The position numbers and the translations under genes are program-made. Shown here in pieces: positions 11,814-22,018 of a stretch of 64,000 nucleotides of DNA. The stretch spans positions 65,851 to 129,850 of the forward strand of contig BCJX01000008.1 in NCBI GenBank assembly GCA_001600415.1. Direction: 5' to 3'. Below the pieces are notes generated by a model. That model did not search any database. It saw only the letters and a program-made list of their open reading frames with translations, and was not told the origin of the DNA. This DNA is from Pascua guehoae. Taxonomy: Eukaryota; Basidiomycota; Tremellomycetes; Trichosporonales; Trichosporonaceae. Every line of letters begins with the position of its first letter. Position 1 is the stretch's first letter.

Positions 11814-13516
11814 ATGGTGTCGAACATCGACAAGGACACGGGCAAGCAGCTCACGCCAACCTTTACCGCGGTCGACTATACAAAGTTCTTTGCAGCCGGC
11901 GCCTTGTGCTGCACCCTGTGAGTCGCTCGTTATCTGCCTCTCGTTCTGTGCTGACGCCCAGGTCGCATGGATTCATGACCCGTGCGCATCGCATCGCATC
12001 GCTTACCCTCCCTCCCTGCCTGACCCCCAGCCATCGATGTCATCAAGACACGCATCCAGATTGACCCAAAGCTCAAGGGCAACTCGCTCATCACTGCCGG
12101 CCGCAAGATTGTGGCCGCCGAGGGACCCGCGGGCCTCTTGACCGGCGCCGGGCCGACGTTTGTCGGATACTTTGTGAGTCGTCTAGTGGCAACCGAGACG
12201 AGAGCTTGCTGACAGTTCAGCTCCAAGGTACTTGATTGCGTTTCGTGTGACGAGCGGTGACTGACGCTGTTTTAGGTGGTGCCAAGTTTGCGGGCTATGA
12301 AGCATCTGTACGTTGTGCCGGGCTCTTTCCTCTCGAGATGTACTGACGGATGACAGAAAAAGTACCTCGTAGAGCTTGCGGGGTCGCGCGAGGAGGCCAT
12401 CAAGCACCGCACGGCCATCTACCTTGGTGGTGCCGCCATTGCTGAGTGAGTAGTGCGATCCATATTGGGTATTGGGGCTCCCAGTCGCACGCTGCGAGGC
12501 TCAGTCGCACGCTGCGAGGCTCAGTCGCACGCTGCGAGGCTCAGTCGCACGCTGCGAGGCTCAGTCGCACGCTGCGAGGCTCAGTCGCATGTCGAAGGCT
12601 CAGTCGCACGCCGTGAAGCTCAGTCGCATGTCCTGAGGCTCAGTGGCATTGGACAGTGCCAGGGGCATTCAACATGCAGATGGGAGCCTAGGTCAACGGC
12701 CGCAGGACCCAGAGCTGACACGCAGATTCTTCGCCGACATCCTCCTCACCCCGGCGGAAGCGACGCGTATCCGCCTCGTCTCCGACCCCAAGGTTTGTCC
12801 CTACTCGAACACCCGCAGCAGCTCACACCGCAGTACGCCAACGGCCTCGTCTCGGGCTTTACAAAGATTCTGCGCACCGAGGGTGTCGGCGCGCTGTACG
12901 CCGGCTTCATCCCGATTCTGTTCAAGCAGGTCCCGTACGCCATTGGCCAGTTTACCGTCAACGAGCGCGTGACCGAGTTTATCTACAACAAGATGACGCC
13001 GCAGCAGCGCGCAAACTTGACACACGGAAAGGAGTTTGGCATTACGCTCACGTCGGGTATCATTGCGGGTTTCGCCGCCGCCATTCTCTCCCACGTACGT
13101 TGCAGAGACGAGCTGTCTCCATGGTGAAAGCCAAAGACGCTGTCTCCATGGTGCAGACCAAGCCCCACACTAACACTACAGCCCGCCGACACACTCCTGT
13201 CGCAGATCAACAAGGGCCACGGTCCCACGGGCTCGAGCATCCACCGCCTCTGGGTGCTCGGCAAGCAGGCCGGGTTCCGCGGCCTCTTTGCCGGCCTCGG
13301 TCCCAGGATGAGTGAGTACGGTGCACCGGGCGTGGCGTGTTGTTGCCATCAGAAACACGAGCATGGCAGAGCAGCTGACACACCCCAGTCATGACTGCGG
13401 GCCTCGTCTCGTCGCAGTTTATCATGTACGGCTGGATCAAAAAGGCCCTCGGCGCGCCCCCCGGTATCGAGATCCACAAGGAGACGGCGGCAACCAAGGC
13501 CGCCGCGCCAAAGTAG
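11814..13516 (+). CDS. MIR1: Mitochondrial phosphate carrier (SLC25 family)
   Basis: Ten exons (11814-11917, 11962-11981, 12031-12173, 12221-12227, 12276-12307, 12357-12445, 12726-12792, 12834-13094, 13182-13311, 13389-13516) encode 326 residues. The three SLC25 repeats carry PIDVIKTR, PAEATRIR and PADTLLSQ, fitting the PX[DE]XX[KR] signature, and the whole follows the phosphate carrier pattern (GALCCTLSHGFMTPIDVIKTR, FFADILLTPAEATRIRLVS, LFAGLGPRMIMTAGLVSSQF). It would import phosphate with protons across the inner mitochondrial membrane for ATP synthesis. The 20-nt exon 2 restores SHGFMT, and the 7-nt exon 4 restores LQGG. Start is accATGG. Confidence 0.93.
12483..12645. repeat. 20-nt minisatellite inside an intron
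   Basis: Five near-perfect tandem copies of TCGCACGCTGCGAGGCTCAG followed by about three diverged copies fill most of the 280-nt intron 12446-12725 of the phosphate carrier gene. Divergence increases toward the 3' side. Confidence 0.92.
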
Positions 13517-13699
13517 TAGAGCCCCGTTTGATAGTCGTAGACTGCGTGCGGTCCGAGGTCTGCGTTTGATATTCGTAGACTCCCCCCGATCCCGTCGTGG
13601 TCGTTTTGCGAGACGCGCCCCTCGATGGGGGTTGTATCCCTGCATACCCCAGATGTTAGAGTTGTGCTTTGAGGATCCCACAACAAGAGAGTCGCACGA

Positions 13700-13800
13700 C
13701 AGGCCAAGCCAGGCATGTACATTGTCCGAGGCGTGACCGCACGAGTCGAGCCAAGCCAGGCATGTACATTATCCGAGGCCGAGCCAAGCCAGGCATACAT
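13700..13800. repeat. Short direct repeat downstream of phosphate carrier
   Basis: CCAAGCCAGGCATGTACATT followed by G/A-TCCGAGGC occurs twice, with a third diverged copy (ccaagccaggcatacatcg), spaced about 30-40 nt, just 3' of the phosphate carrier stop. Confidence 0.85.
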
Positions 13801-14511
13801 CGTGTGCGATGTCGAGCACTCGTGCGGTCGACGCCGGACCGAGCTCGGTCAACCTCGGTCAAGGCGTGGTCACATGCTCTTCGACGACGGGTACAGGCGT
13901 ACACCTGGTCTGGATACGACTTGGTCATGTGCATGTGCGTGTAGGTTGAGCCTCTGCCAGTGACCGCAGCGCAATGTTACAGGCCGGCAAAGTCTCGAGA
14001 CTGCCACTTTTGAGCTCGGTCTCGGTCAAGTCAGAAGTTGGGCATGGGCACTCTCTGGACCAATATACTGCAATGGCACGGCAAGCGGGCACACTGTTCT
14101 GATTGCTTGTCGTATCCCATGCCCTGCGCGTATACGTGCGCGCCCTAGCTTGGTGTGGCAGTCATGACTGTTCGGACACTACTCTTGAGCGTGGTCGATG
14201 AGCGGGGGCAAGGCTGGGCGTGAACTTTGTGAGCCCGTTCACAGCCGTGTGGAGCGTGTGGCGGCCCGGTATTCATTGTCAACTTGTGAGTCTGGCGTGC
14301 TACCATCGTCTTCGCACCAGTACAGTGTTGGGATGGTGGGGGACCAGGTTCACAAAGCTGTTCACAGCAGTGTCGACTTTGTGGACAAGCGGCCGCGATC
14401 TCCACAATGTCAACTGGTTGGTCAAGGTGGCCCGCTCCTATCCTCCCCACAACCGTACACTGTTCGGGTGAGGGACGAGGTTCACCACAAAGCTCGTCTG
14501 TGAGCATGGGA

Positions 14512-14600
14512 CCTCATGGGACCCTTGGACTCATTGGACGCATTGGACTCATTGACCCTTGGACTCATTGGACCCCTTGGACTCTTGGACCCATCGTCCT
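14512..14600. repeat. Degenerate GGACYCATTGG repeat
   Basis: Repeated words of the form (GA)CCCTTGGACTCATTGGA alternate over about 90 bases in non-coding sequence. Unit length is about 10-17 nt and imperfect. Confidence 0.8.
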
Positions 14601-16220
14601 CGGCATCTCTCGTTGTGACACTCACACGCCCGCCACACCCGCAATGTCGCCACACACGCTCACATGCCACCCCAGCTGACGCGTACATGGGAGCCACCCC
14701 GCCGATCGGACAAGATCGCCGTGGTAGCTGCCAGCGTCCAGGTCGTGCGCCTTGCTCTGACATTGGCCCTGGGTACTGTACTCTAGCCACATGCTGAATC
14801 CTGTCGACTTTAAGGCGGGAGCAGACACCTCTCCAAGCCCGACACAAGCAGCCTCCAACGGGCCGCCTCGGACAGGGGCCGGCGGAGCCACCGAGCCTCT
14901 GACCCCGCTGATCGGGGCAGACAAGGATGAGAACGCAGGTAGCAGTGTTGGACGTCGTACGAGCTGCCAGTGTGGCGCCGAGATACTGCCCCTCTTGTGC
15001 GTGCTTGGCCACATGCTGATCCTGTTGCCATCTGGGTGGGCACAGCGGGCGGCCCGAAACCACCACTCGAGCTAGCTTGCCTCAAGGTGTCACACGTCAG
15101 CCCGCACGCTGTGCAGCACGCAGTCACAACGCAAGCACTGGTGCCAGTGGTGCCAAAGTCGCGCGGACGGAGACCAGCGTCGGACGCTCGCGAACGCAGC
15201 TGGGGCTGACGTGAACCAGAAGTCGATTGGCGAGATTTTCGTCTTGTCGCGAGTCTTTGGCTGTGATTGTCTGTTTGCTGGGAAGCTGACGCCGTCGTTT
15301 GATGAAAAGTCACGTTGCTGCCATCTTGCGGCCCCATGTTACCGCCCGTTGCCCTTCGTCAGCGACTAGCGACTCGGTTGCCCTTCGGTCGCCGACGAGA
15401 TGGGCGCTGCACAACGCCGCGACCAGCTCGGGTGGGAATAAGCGCAATCATCGTACCATTGGCGATGGGACGATGGCGGCCACAGTGTTTGTTGCACGAT
15501 GACAGAAGACGGAGACGGGAAACGGGCAGTCTGGACGGAGAGCAGAGAGCAGAGTTTATCAAGTGGACGGCCAAGAGGACAACAGTGGTTGATAGCACTG
15601 CACGCTGGGGTTGATTATCTCTGCCGTCTTAGGTGATTTGCCCGCGCATCAGTCACTGTCTGGGCTGGTTGATTACCTGATTGCCCGTGTCTGTGGCCGC
15701 CGTTGGGTCTGCTTGGCTCGCGTATTGGACCAGATGCGCATGGGACATGGACAATGGCCATGCCATCCCATCCCATCTCCATCTCGCCGGGTCAATTTTG
15801 CAGGGTCGGGTGGCAGAGTGCCCACGTTCCAGAGCCAGGCAAGGGGCCAAAGGGGGAGTTTAAGGGCATTTTGGGCCAGGGGAACATGTCGCGTCCAGTC
15901 CACCCACGCGTGGCGCGTGGGCGTGTCGGGTGTCTGTCTTGGTGCCTGGATAATTTCCATCCAGTCCCTGGGTGTTCAGTTTTGTTCGTACGATCGTCCC
16001 ATATTCTCCTCTCCACGTCCACGCCGCATCCCGCCCAACGCGGTCTCATCCCCTCCGCCCTTGAATCCCCGGCTGCAAAACTCGAGACCAACCGTTTGCT
16101 CGCTCTACTGGACATCTTTAAAGACGCGTGAGCCGTGCACGACTTTGGTGACATCTCTCCCAAGCTTTCTCTTTCTCCCCCACTCTCCTTTTACCCCCCA
16201 CCCACCCACTCGTTTTCACC

Positions 16221-17827
16221 ATGCCCGCCGACGCTCGTTCCGAGGCTCGTGTCTCCAACTATACAAAGTTCTGGCAAAAGGACTCGGCAAAGGACGGCGA
16301 GGCCGACCGCGAGAACCGTCTCGACCAGTACACCGACCTTGTCAACGGTGAGTCGGGCGGAGGCGAAGGCGAAGCCGAAGCCGAAGCCGAAGCCGCAGCT
16401 GCAGTCGCAGTCGCAGCCATGCGCGATGGGATCAGAGGGGACAGCCGCTAACGCTTCGCAGGCTACTATGACGGCGCGACCGAGCTGTACGAGTACGGCT
16501 GGGGTGAGTTGGCCCCCAACCTCCCAACCCCGAACCCCCAACTAACTTGTCCTTAGGCACCTCGTTCCACTTCTGCCGCTTCTACAAGGGCGAGGCGTTC
16601 CTGCAGGCGCTCGCGCGCCACGAGCACTACCTTGCGCACATGATGGGTCTGCGCCCCGGACAGCGCGTGCTCGACGTTGGCTGCGGTGTGGGTGGACCCG
16701 CGCGTGAGATTGCCCGCTTCTCGGACGCGACGATTGTGGGCGTCAACAACAACGAGTTCCAGGTCGGCCGCGCGCGCCAGAAGACGGCAAAGGCCGGGCT
16801 GTCGGACCAGGTCTCGTTTGTAAAGGGCAACTTTATGGAGTTGGAGAAGCAGTTTGGCCCAAACAGCTTTGACGCTGGTGAGTGTCGCAACCCAAGGCGA
16901 AGCGGAGCGAGCCGCGGGGCTGCGAGGTTGCGAGTCTGCGGCTGCGAGGCTGCGGCTGCGAGTCTGCGGCTGCGGGCTGCGAGTCTGCGGCTGCGAGCTG
17001 CGAGGCCCGTGGCGTGGTCCGAGGGACGCGATGCTAACACCCCCAGTCTACGCCATTGAGGCGACGTGCCACGCACCCACGTTCGAGGGCGTGTACGGCG
17101 AGGTCTTCAAGGTCCTCAAGCCCGGAGGTATTGTGAGTGTCCCCGTGTGCACGCCCCTTGCCACAGGACAGCTACAGCTCTAGACTGTGTAGTGTGACAG
17201 AACTAACGACGCAGTTCGGCGTGTACGAGTGGTGCATGACCGACGCCTGGGACCCATCCAACCCCGAGCACAAGAAGATTGCCCACGGCATCGAGGTGAG
17301 TTTCTGCGCGACCAGACCCGCTGCGATACTCTGCTGACACGGCGACCAGGTCGGTGACGGTATCGCCGAGATGCGCAGCTTGGAGGCCGCCCGCAAGGCC
17401 CTCAAGGCTGTTGGCTTTGAGATTGTCCACGAGGAGGACCTCGCCGACCGTGAGTTCTATACCCCTGTACCTCTCACTGTAACCTCACTAACCCCGCAGG
17501 TGTCGACGGCGCCCCCTGGTACTACCCCCTCGAGGGCGACATTTTCAAGTCGCAGACTCTTTGGGATGGTAAGTGCAGCAAAACCTTGGTTACCCCAAAC
17601 CCAGCTCTAACACACGCGCAGTCTTCACCGTCCTCCGCATGACCAAGGTCGGCAAGTTCTTCACCCAGAACAGCGTGTGGGGCCTCGAGAAGATTGGCCT
17701 CGTGCCCAAGGGCACGTACGATGTCGGAGAGAGCCTCAAGACGGCCGCCGACGCGCTCGTCGCCGGCGGAAAGTCCAAGCTCTTCACCCCCATGGCTCTC
17801 TGGGTCGTCCGCAAGCCCGAAAACTAG
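16221..17827 (+). CDS. ERG6: Sterol 24-C-methyltransferase
   Basis: Eight exons (16221-16347, 16462-16503, 16557-16877, 17047-17132, 17215-17295, 17350-17449, 17500-17568, 17622-17827) encode 343 residues. The SAM-binding motif I is [10 protein letters not shown] (residues 94-103). The sterol-methyltransferase signatures [30 protein letters not shown] and VFKVLKPGG are intact, as is the C-terminal [13 protein letters not shown]. It transfers methyl from SAM to C-24 of zymosterol or lanosterol in ergosterol synthesis, at the ER and lipid droplets. Introns 1 and 3 carry simple repeats. Start is accATGC. Confidence 0.95.
16358..16420. repeat. Hexamer repeat in ERG6 intron 1
   Basis: GCGAAG and GCCGAA units followed by GCAGTC units run through the first intron (16348-16461) of ERG6. 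Confidence 0.8.
16915..17005. repeat. GGCTGCGAG-type repeat in ERG6 intron 3
   Basis: Overlapping units of GGCTGCGAG, GTCTGCGGCTGCG and variants fill most of the intron 16878-17046. Confidence 0.85.
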
Positions 17828-18544
17828 ACGTTAGACCTTGAGGGTAATTTATGTTGTCCATCGCTATGCATGCACGCTGTAGGTCACGACGACGTGTGGT
17901 GCGTGTGTTGCGCGTAGTGGTTTACGTTGCGGGTAGTAGTGTATATTGCGGGTAGTGGGGTGTGCCTTGGGGTGTGTGTGCCTTGGGATGGGGGACTGTG
18001 GAAAGGAGTGGTGTATTCCTCTGGGCAGCGAGCACGATGGGCAGAGAGTACAGAGTACATCTTGTAGTCGTAGTCGCTGCCAAGACTGCAACTGTTCTGC
18101 CAGGATCACGCCGGGCAAATATAGCGATTCACAGGGTCCTCGTGGCAAGATAGTCCCACCAACAATCAGCAACACTTTGAATCCTTTCTTGTTGTTATTT
18201 CGTTTGTTGTTCTGTGATGTGGGGCCTCCAACTGGCCAACTGGACGATAAAACCGGCCGCGCATCTATCACTCATCTCCTTAATGATATTATTACTTATG
18301 GTACAGTACAGCAAAAGATGGGCTCCCAGGGTCGCAAAGGGGTTTAAATTAGTTCAAGATGAACCGCGTCGCGTTTGGCATGGTGGAATGCTCTAGGCCA
18401 AGGCAGTTCCACACTGTCTTCACGCTCTCCACAACCCGCCTCCCCAAACACACTCTGCCGCGTATATGACAAGGGATGCATGCGGAGAAATCATGAGTGT
18501 ATGCCTGCAATGGGGAAAACTAAGCTGCGACGCCGCGGGCAGCA
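17828..18544. other. Convergent intergenic region, no gene recognised
   Basis: This lies between the ERG6 and mitochondrial uL13 stop codons. A TTGCGGGTAGT-like word is repeated at about 17908-17960. The middle (18180-18310) is distinctly AT-richer. No gene is seen. Confidence 0.5.
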
Positions 18545-20231
18545 CTACTTTGACGCGGGCTTTGGCGCCGCCGCCGACGCCGACTTTTCAATCTCGTCGC
18601 GCCACGTCTTGACGACGTTTTCGGTGTAGACTGCTGGTGCGGGGCCGGGGAAGATCTTGAGACGCGCCAGCCGGCGGTCGCGGAACGTGTTCTTGGGCAG
18701 CATGCCCGAGACTGCGCGGCGGATGATCTGGGCTGTCAGTGGTGTGTATCTAGTCGAGTCGCGGGTGTGCGCGGGTGCGTGGAATCGGGGCGTCCCCGGA
18801 GGGATGTAGATCTGCGGCCGCTCTTGTCGACCAAAGACTGCGGCAGTCGCTGGCCGTCTGCCACGATGCCACAGAAAATGGTGACACCCAACAGCCAAGA
18901 CAAACAGCACGAAGCTACTACTCCCAACAGCACCGAGTGAGCGCCCAGGAGCACCAGGCAGCTCGTAAAGAGAATCGATCCAACGACGTCTCCACAGTGT
19001 CTCTATGGCACACGCCCATAGTTTCACCAGCGATCAGCGGCTCCAAAGCTAGCTTGAGCCGACGCTGCAAAGCTCCCTGCTCCCCGCCCCGGGCTCCCCA
19101 TCCTCCGGGCGCCCTTGGCGCAAGACGAGCCCGCTGTCGAGCAACGGCCCCGTACCCCATGTCCCCCATTTCAACACAGCAGTACAGCCGACAATGCTGG
19201 GCAATCGACACCACGAGCACCAACACCGCACGAGCACCACACCAACCACCAAACCACGACCCAGCACACATGGCACCCCCCCCCCCCCCCCCCCCACACC
19301 CACCGACGCACCTCTTCTGGCCGACGTTGCCGCATGCGTGTAATGGGCACCTCCTTGAGACCGCCAATAAAGCCCGAGTAGTGGCGGTAGATCTTGTCCG
19401 TCCCCTTGTTGCCCGTCAACCGCACCTGGAGCGCGTCCGAGACGACCACGTAGTCTCCCGCGTCGACTGGGGGTTAGTTGGGGTCATGAGGGGTCATGAG
19501 GGGTCATGAGTTGGGGATGCGAGTAAACTGGGGATGCAGGCGAGTTGGGGCCGCAGGCGGAGACGAGTTCAGGCGGCACGCAAGGCGGGTATGCAGGCGA
19601 GTCGGGGCTGCGAGCAAGTGGTGATGCCGGCGAGTCGGGAAGGCAAGCAAGGCAGGAATGCAGCTCCGCCTTGCCTACCCACTCTGATCGGCGCTCGCGA
19701 AGCGACTCCGGGCTGCACACAAGCGGGGATACAGGTCTGGCTCGACCGCACTCTGATCACCCCGTCGCGAGCGAGTGGGGCTTCGAGTGGGCTGCGAGCA
19801 AGGCGGGTATGCTAGATCGTCCATACTCTGTTCGGTCGCTTGCCCGCCTGCCCGCCCGCCCACGGCTGCTCCGACCTCGCGCTCGCTCACACGCTCGCCG
19901 ACTCGCCCGCCCGTCCGCCCTCTCGCTCGCCGACTCGCTCACACGCCTGCCCTCTCGCTCGCCCGCCTGCTCTCTCGCTCGCACACCCGCCCCCTCGCTC
20001 GCTGCGCTCGCTTGGGCGCGCACTCACCCGCTGGGTCGTATGTTGGCTTGTGCTTGCCCATGAGCACATATGCGATCCGGCTCGCGAGGTTACCCAGGAC
20101 GCGGTCCTGGGCCGAGGTCTGGTGCCAGACGCGGGTGAGGGCGAGCGCGGTCTGGGCGGTGGGTAAGCATACGTGCATGAGCTGCATTCGTCGTCGTCGC
20201 CGTCGCTCACCTTTCCTTTTGTCGCGGACAT
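18545..20231 (-). CDS. MRPL23: Mitochondrial large-subunit ribosomal protein uL13m
   Basis: Four exons (20211-20231, 20028-20151, 19312-19466, 18545-18727) encode 160 residues. The uL13 core is clear: RVWHQTSAQDRVLGNLASRIAYVLMGKHKPTYDPA, then VDAGDYVVVSDA, LTGNKGTDKIYRHYSGF, and IIRRAVSGMLPKNTFRDRRLARLKIFPG. The wording matches bacterial-type L13 and therefore the mitochondrial ribosome rather than cytosolic Rpl16. The first exon has only seven codons. Introns 2 and 3 are 561 and 584 nt, together more than twice the coding length. The gene shares a 282-nt promoter region with SMD2. Confidence 0.92.
19276..19295. repeat. 20-nt poly(C) tract in uL13m intron
   Basis: An uninterrupted run of C on the plus strand lies in intron 3 (18728-19311) of the uL13m gene, very near its 5' splice site, so it is poly(G) in the transcript. 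Confidence 0.9.
19505..20010. repeat. Two classes of short repeats filling uL13m intron 2
   Basis: From about 19505 to 19820 imperfect units such as GGCGAGTCGGG, GCTGCGAGCAAG and AAGGCGGGTATGC recur. From about 19845 to 20010 the pattern switches to CGCTCGCCGACTCGC, CTCGCTCGCCCGCCTGC and similar. All of it lies within the 561-nt intron 19467-20027. Confidence 0.75.
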
Positions 20232-20513
20232 TGCTGGTGGCCTCGTGGTCGGGTCGTGGGTCGGTAACAACAGCCTTGAGGGTGGTGGTGGAGGAAAAGG
20301 ACAATTCGAGCGAGGTGAAGAGGGATGACTGAAAATGCCACTTTTGGAATTTCCGAATTTCCCCGCCACGAGTTGACTGCAGGTCGGCCGCTGCCGGTGA
20401 CATGCTGTTGTCGATATCATCACTCACCTCGTCGCCGCCATCACCGTTCCAGTTCGCTGCCATCCCCATTCCCCTGCTCCGACCCCCGCCTCTCGCCGCC
20501 CAACCCCCTCGTC
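20232..20513. promoter_or_regulatory. Shared divergent promoter, uL13m and SMD2
   Basis: The start codons of uL13m (minus) and SmD2 (plus) are 282 bases apart, so both promoters must lie here. A directly repeated word GGAATTTCC/CGAATTTCC is present at about 20337-20356. No TATA box is evident. Confidence 0.6.
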
Positions 20514-21154
20514 ATGAGGTGCGTCACCCCAAGTCGGAGTCTACTCACACCGCAGCCAGTACGCATCCGTGCCCAAATCCGAGCTCGACGAGTCGCAGAT
20601 CCGCGAGCTCGAGGAGTGGGAGATTTCGCAGGGCCCCCTGTCCGTCCTCCAGCAGGCGGTGCGCAATCAGAGCCAGGTGCTCATTTCGCTCCGCAACAAC
20701 AAAAAGCTCCTCGCGCGCGTAAAGGCCTTTGACCGCCATGCCAACATGGTCTTGGAGAATGTAAAGGAGGTGAGTCGGTGGAGGTGTGGGTGTGGGTGTT
20801 TTTGGTGTTTTGTTTGGCGACTTGGTTGCCACCCACCCGACCGCGCACATGGACTCGGGATACATCAAGGACATGGACATGTATAGTGAACGCATACTGA
20901 TGGCAGATGTGGGTCGAGAACCCCAAGGGCAAGGGCGCCAAGCCTGTCAACAAGGACAGGTTCATCTCGTGAGTGCCCATCTGGGCGGATGCGGACGCGG
21001 ACCGACTGTCGCCTAAAGGACACGAGGCGGGCAGGACTGACGGCGCAGCAAAATGTTCCTCCGCGGAGACTCTGTCATTCTGGGTACGTCTCCCTTCGTT
21101 GTGCTTGCACCCGGTCCACCATCCTAACGCGCAGTCCTCCGGAATGCCGCATAG
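20514..21154 (+). CDS. SMD2: Small nuclear ribonucleoprotein Sm D2
   Basis: Five exons (20514-20518, 20556-20769, 20907-20968, 21049-21083, 21135-21154) encode 111 residues, the normal SmD2 length. The Sm1 motif region [48 protein letters not shown] is followed by the lysine-rich loop [13 protein letters not shown] and the Sm2 motif [16 protein letters not shown]. It is a core ring subunit of spliceosomal snRNPs. The first coding exon is only ATGAG, chosen because the next exon opens with the family N-terminus and the donor GTGCGT fits. Confidence 0.95.
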
Positions 21155-21505
21155 ACCAAGGCAGCAATAGTAGAGACGAGAGACGGCGAGCGCGACAAGG
21201 CGCGCACGCTCAGCAGCGAGCGACCCGATACCCCGCCCATGGTCGTTCAGAGATGCATGTATTTTTCTTCTAGCCGCGTGGTCTGTAGTCTGCGCTACGT
21301 ATGGCGTACAGCAAGGATGGGCCAGCCGAGTGCCGGCAAGAATGGGCCGTGGGGTCAGCCCGGTGGCAAGTCTGCGCACTGCATCTGCGCACAGCATGTG
21401 CATGTGCATCTCTATGTGCTTCTGTGTCCACTCTGTCATACTACTGATACTGTACACGGCATCGGCGACGGCCGCAGACGACACCTAGCACCCACACTCT
21501 ACACT
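21155..21505. other. Convergent intergenic region
   Basis: About 350 bases between SMD2 and the RPA3 stop. No gene is seen. Confidence 0.5.
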
Positions 21506-22018
21506 CTACGCAAGGACACCGGCGCCCTTTGACGAGTGGGCAAAGTCGACGACGGCATTGACGGCCTTCATGTCGAGCGTCTTGCCGAGGTTGATGCTCG
21601 TGAGCGCCTTGAGCGTCAGGTCGTCCTTGACCGTGCCGATGATTTCCACAAACGTGTCCTCGATGTGCATGTCCTGTGGGTGTGTCAGCGGATAGACCCG
21701 GCGTGTATCAGTATCCACACACCCGTGACAAGTGGACCGCGACCTGGCGTCAGCTACGAAGGGCACAGGCTAGCTCACCTCGCCACCATCGCTCGTCTCG
21801 ACGGTCGCCGTGTCGCCGGCAATCTTGATGACCTTTGCGGTCAGGCGGACCGTCTGGCCCTTGTGGTCGCCGAGGTACTTGAAGTTTACGCGGGCTGGCG
21901 TCAGTGAGCGGGGAAGGTGCAAGGCTAGTGGCACGTGAGGGTGGCGTGGGAGGGGTGGGGATGGGGATGGGGACCGGGACAGAGACGACGACTTACGTTC
22001 TGCTCCGACGCGGGACAT
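21506..22018 (-). CDS. RFA3: Replication protein A small subunit (RPA14)
   Basis: Three exons (21997-22018, 21779-21894, 21506-21673) encode 101 residues, about the usual size. The sequence RVNFKYLGDHKGQTVRLTAKVIKIAGDTATVETSDGGE followed by EDTFVEIIGTVKDDLTLKALTSINLGKTLDMKAVNAVVDFAH fits the single OB fold of RPA3: opening strand with KGQTVRL, ETSDGGE turn, FVEIIGTV strand, C-terminal trimerisation helix. It is a subunit of the single-stranded DNA-binding RPA trimer in the nucleus. An MCB-type ACGCGT lies 145 bases upstream. Family assignment is from pattern; residues are not strictly diagnostic. Confidence 0.83.

Larger units (their letters stand above)
13517..16220. other. 2.7 kb intergenic region with repeats, no gene recognised
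   Basis: Open frames are present but none has a splice model or family resemblance. The region holds a copied CCAAGCCAGGCATGTACAT element at about 13702-13800, a tract rich in GGACTCATTGGAC-like words at about 14512-14600, and diverged duplicated words (TTCACA, ACTTTGTG, TCAACT) across about 14220-14500. The last 200 bases are CT-rich and lead into ERG6. Confidence 0.5.

Noticed and set aside
12483..12645. Possible CRISPR-like array
   Set aside because: Units are directly adjacent with no spacers, in a spliceosomal intron of a eukaryotic gene; it is a minisatellite.
14810..15337. A 175-codon minus-strand frame in the 2.7 kb gap
   Set aside because: No ATG-led family motif, no splice partners, and low-complexity Ser/Arg composition.
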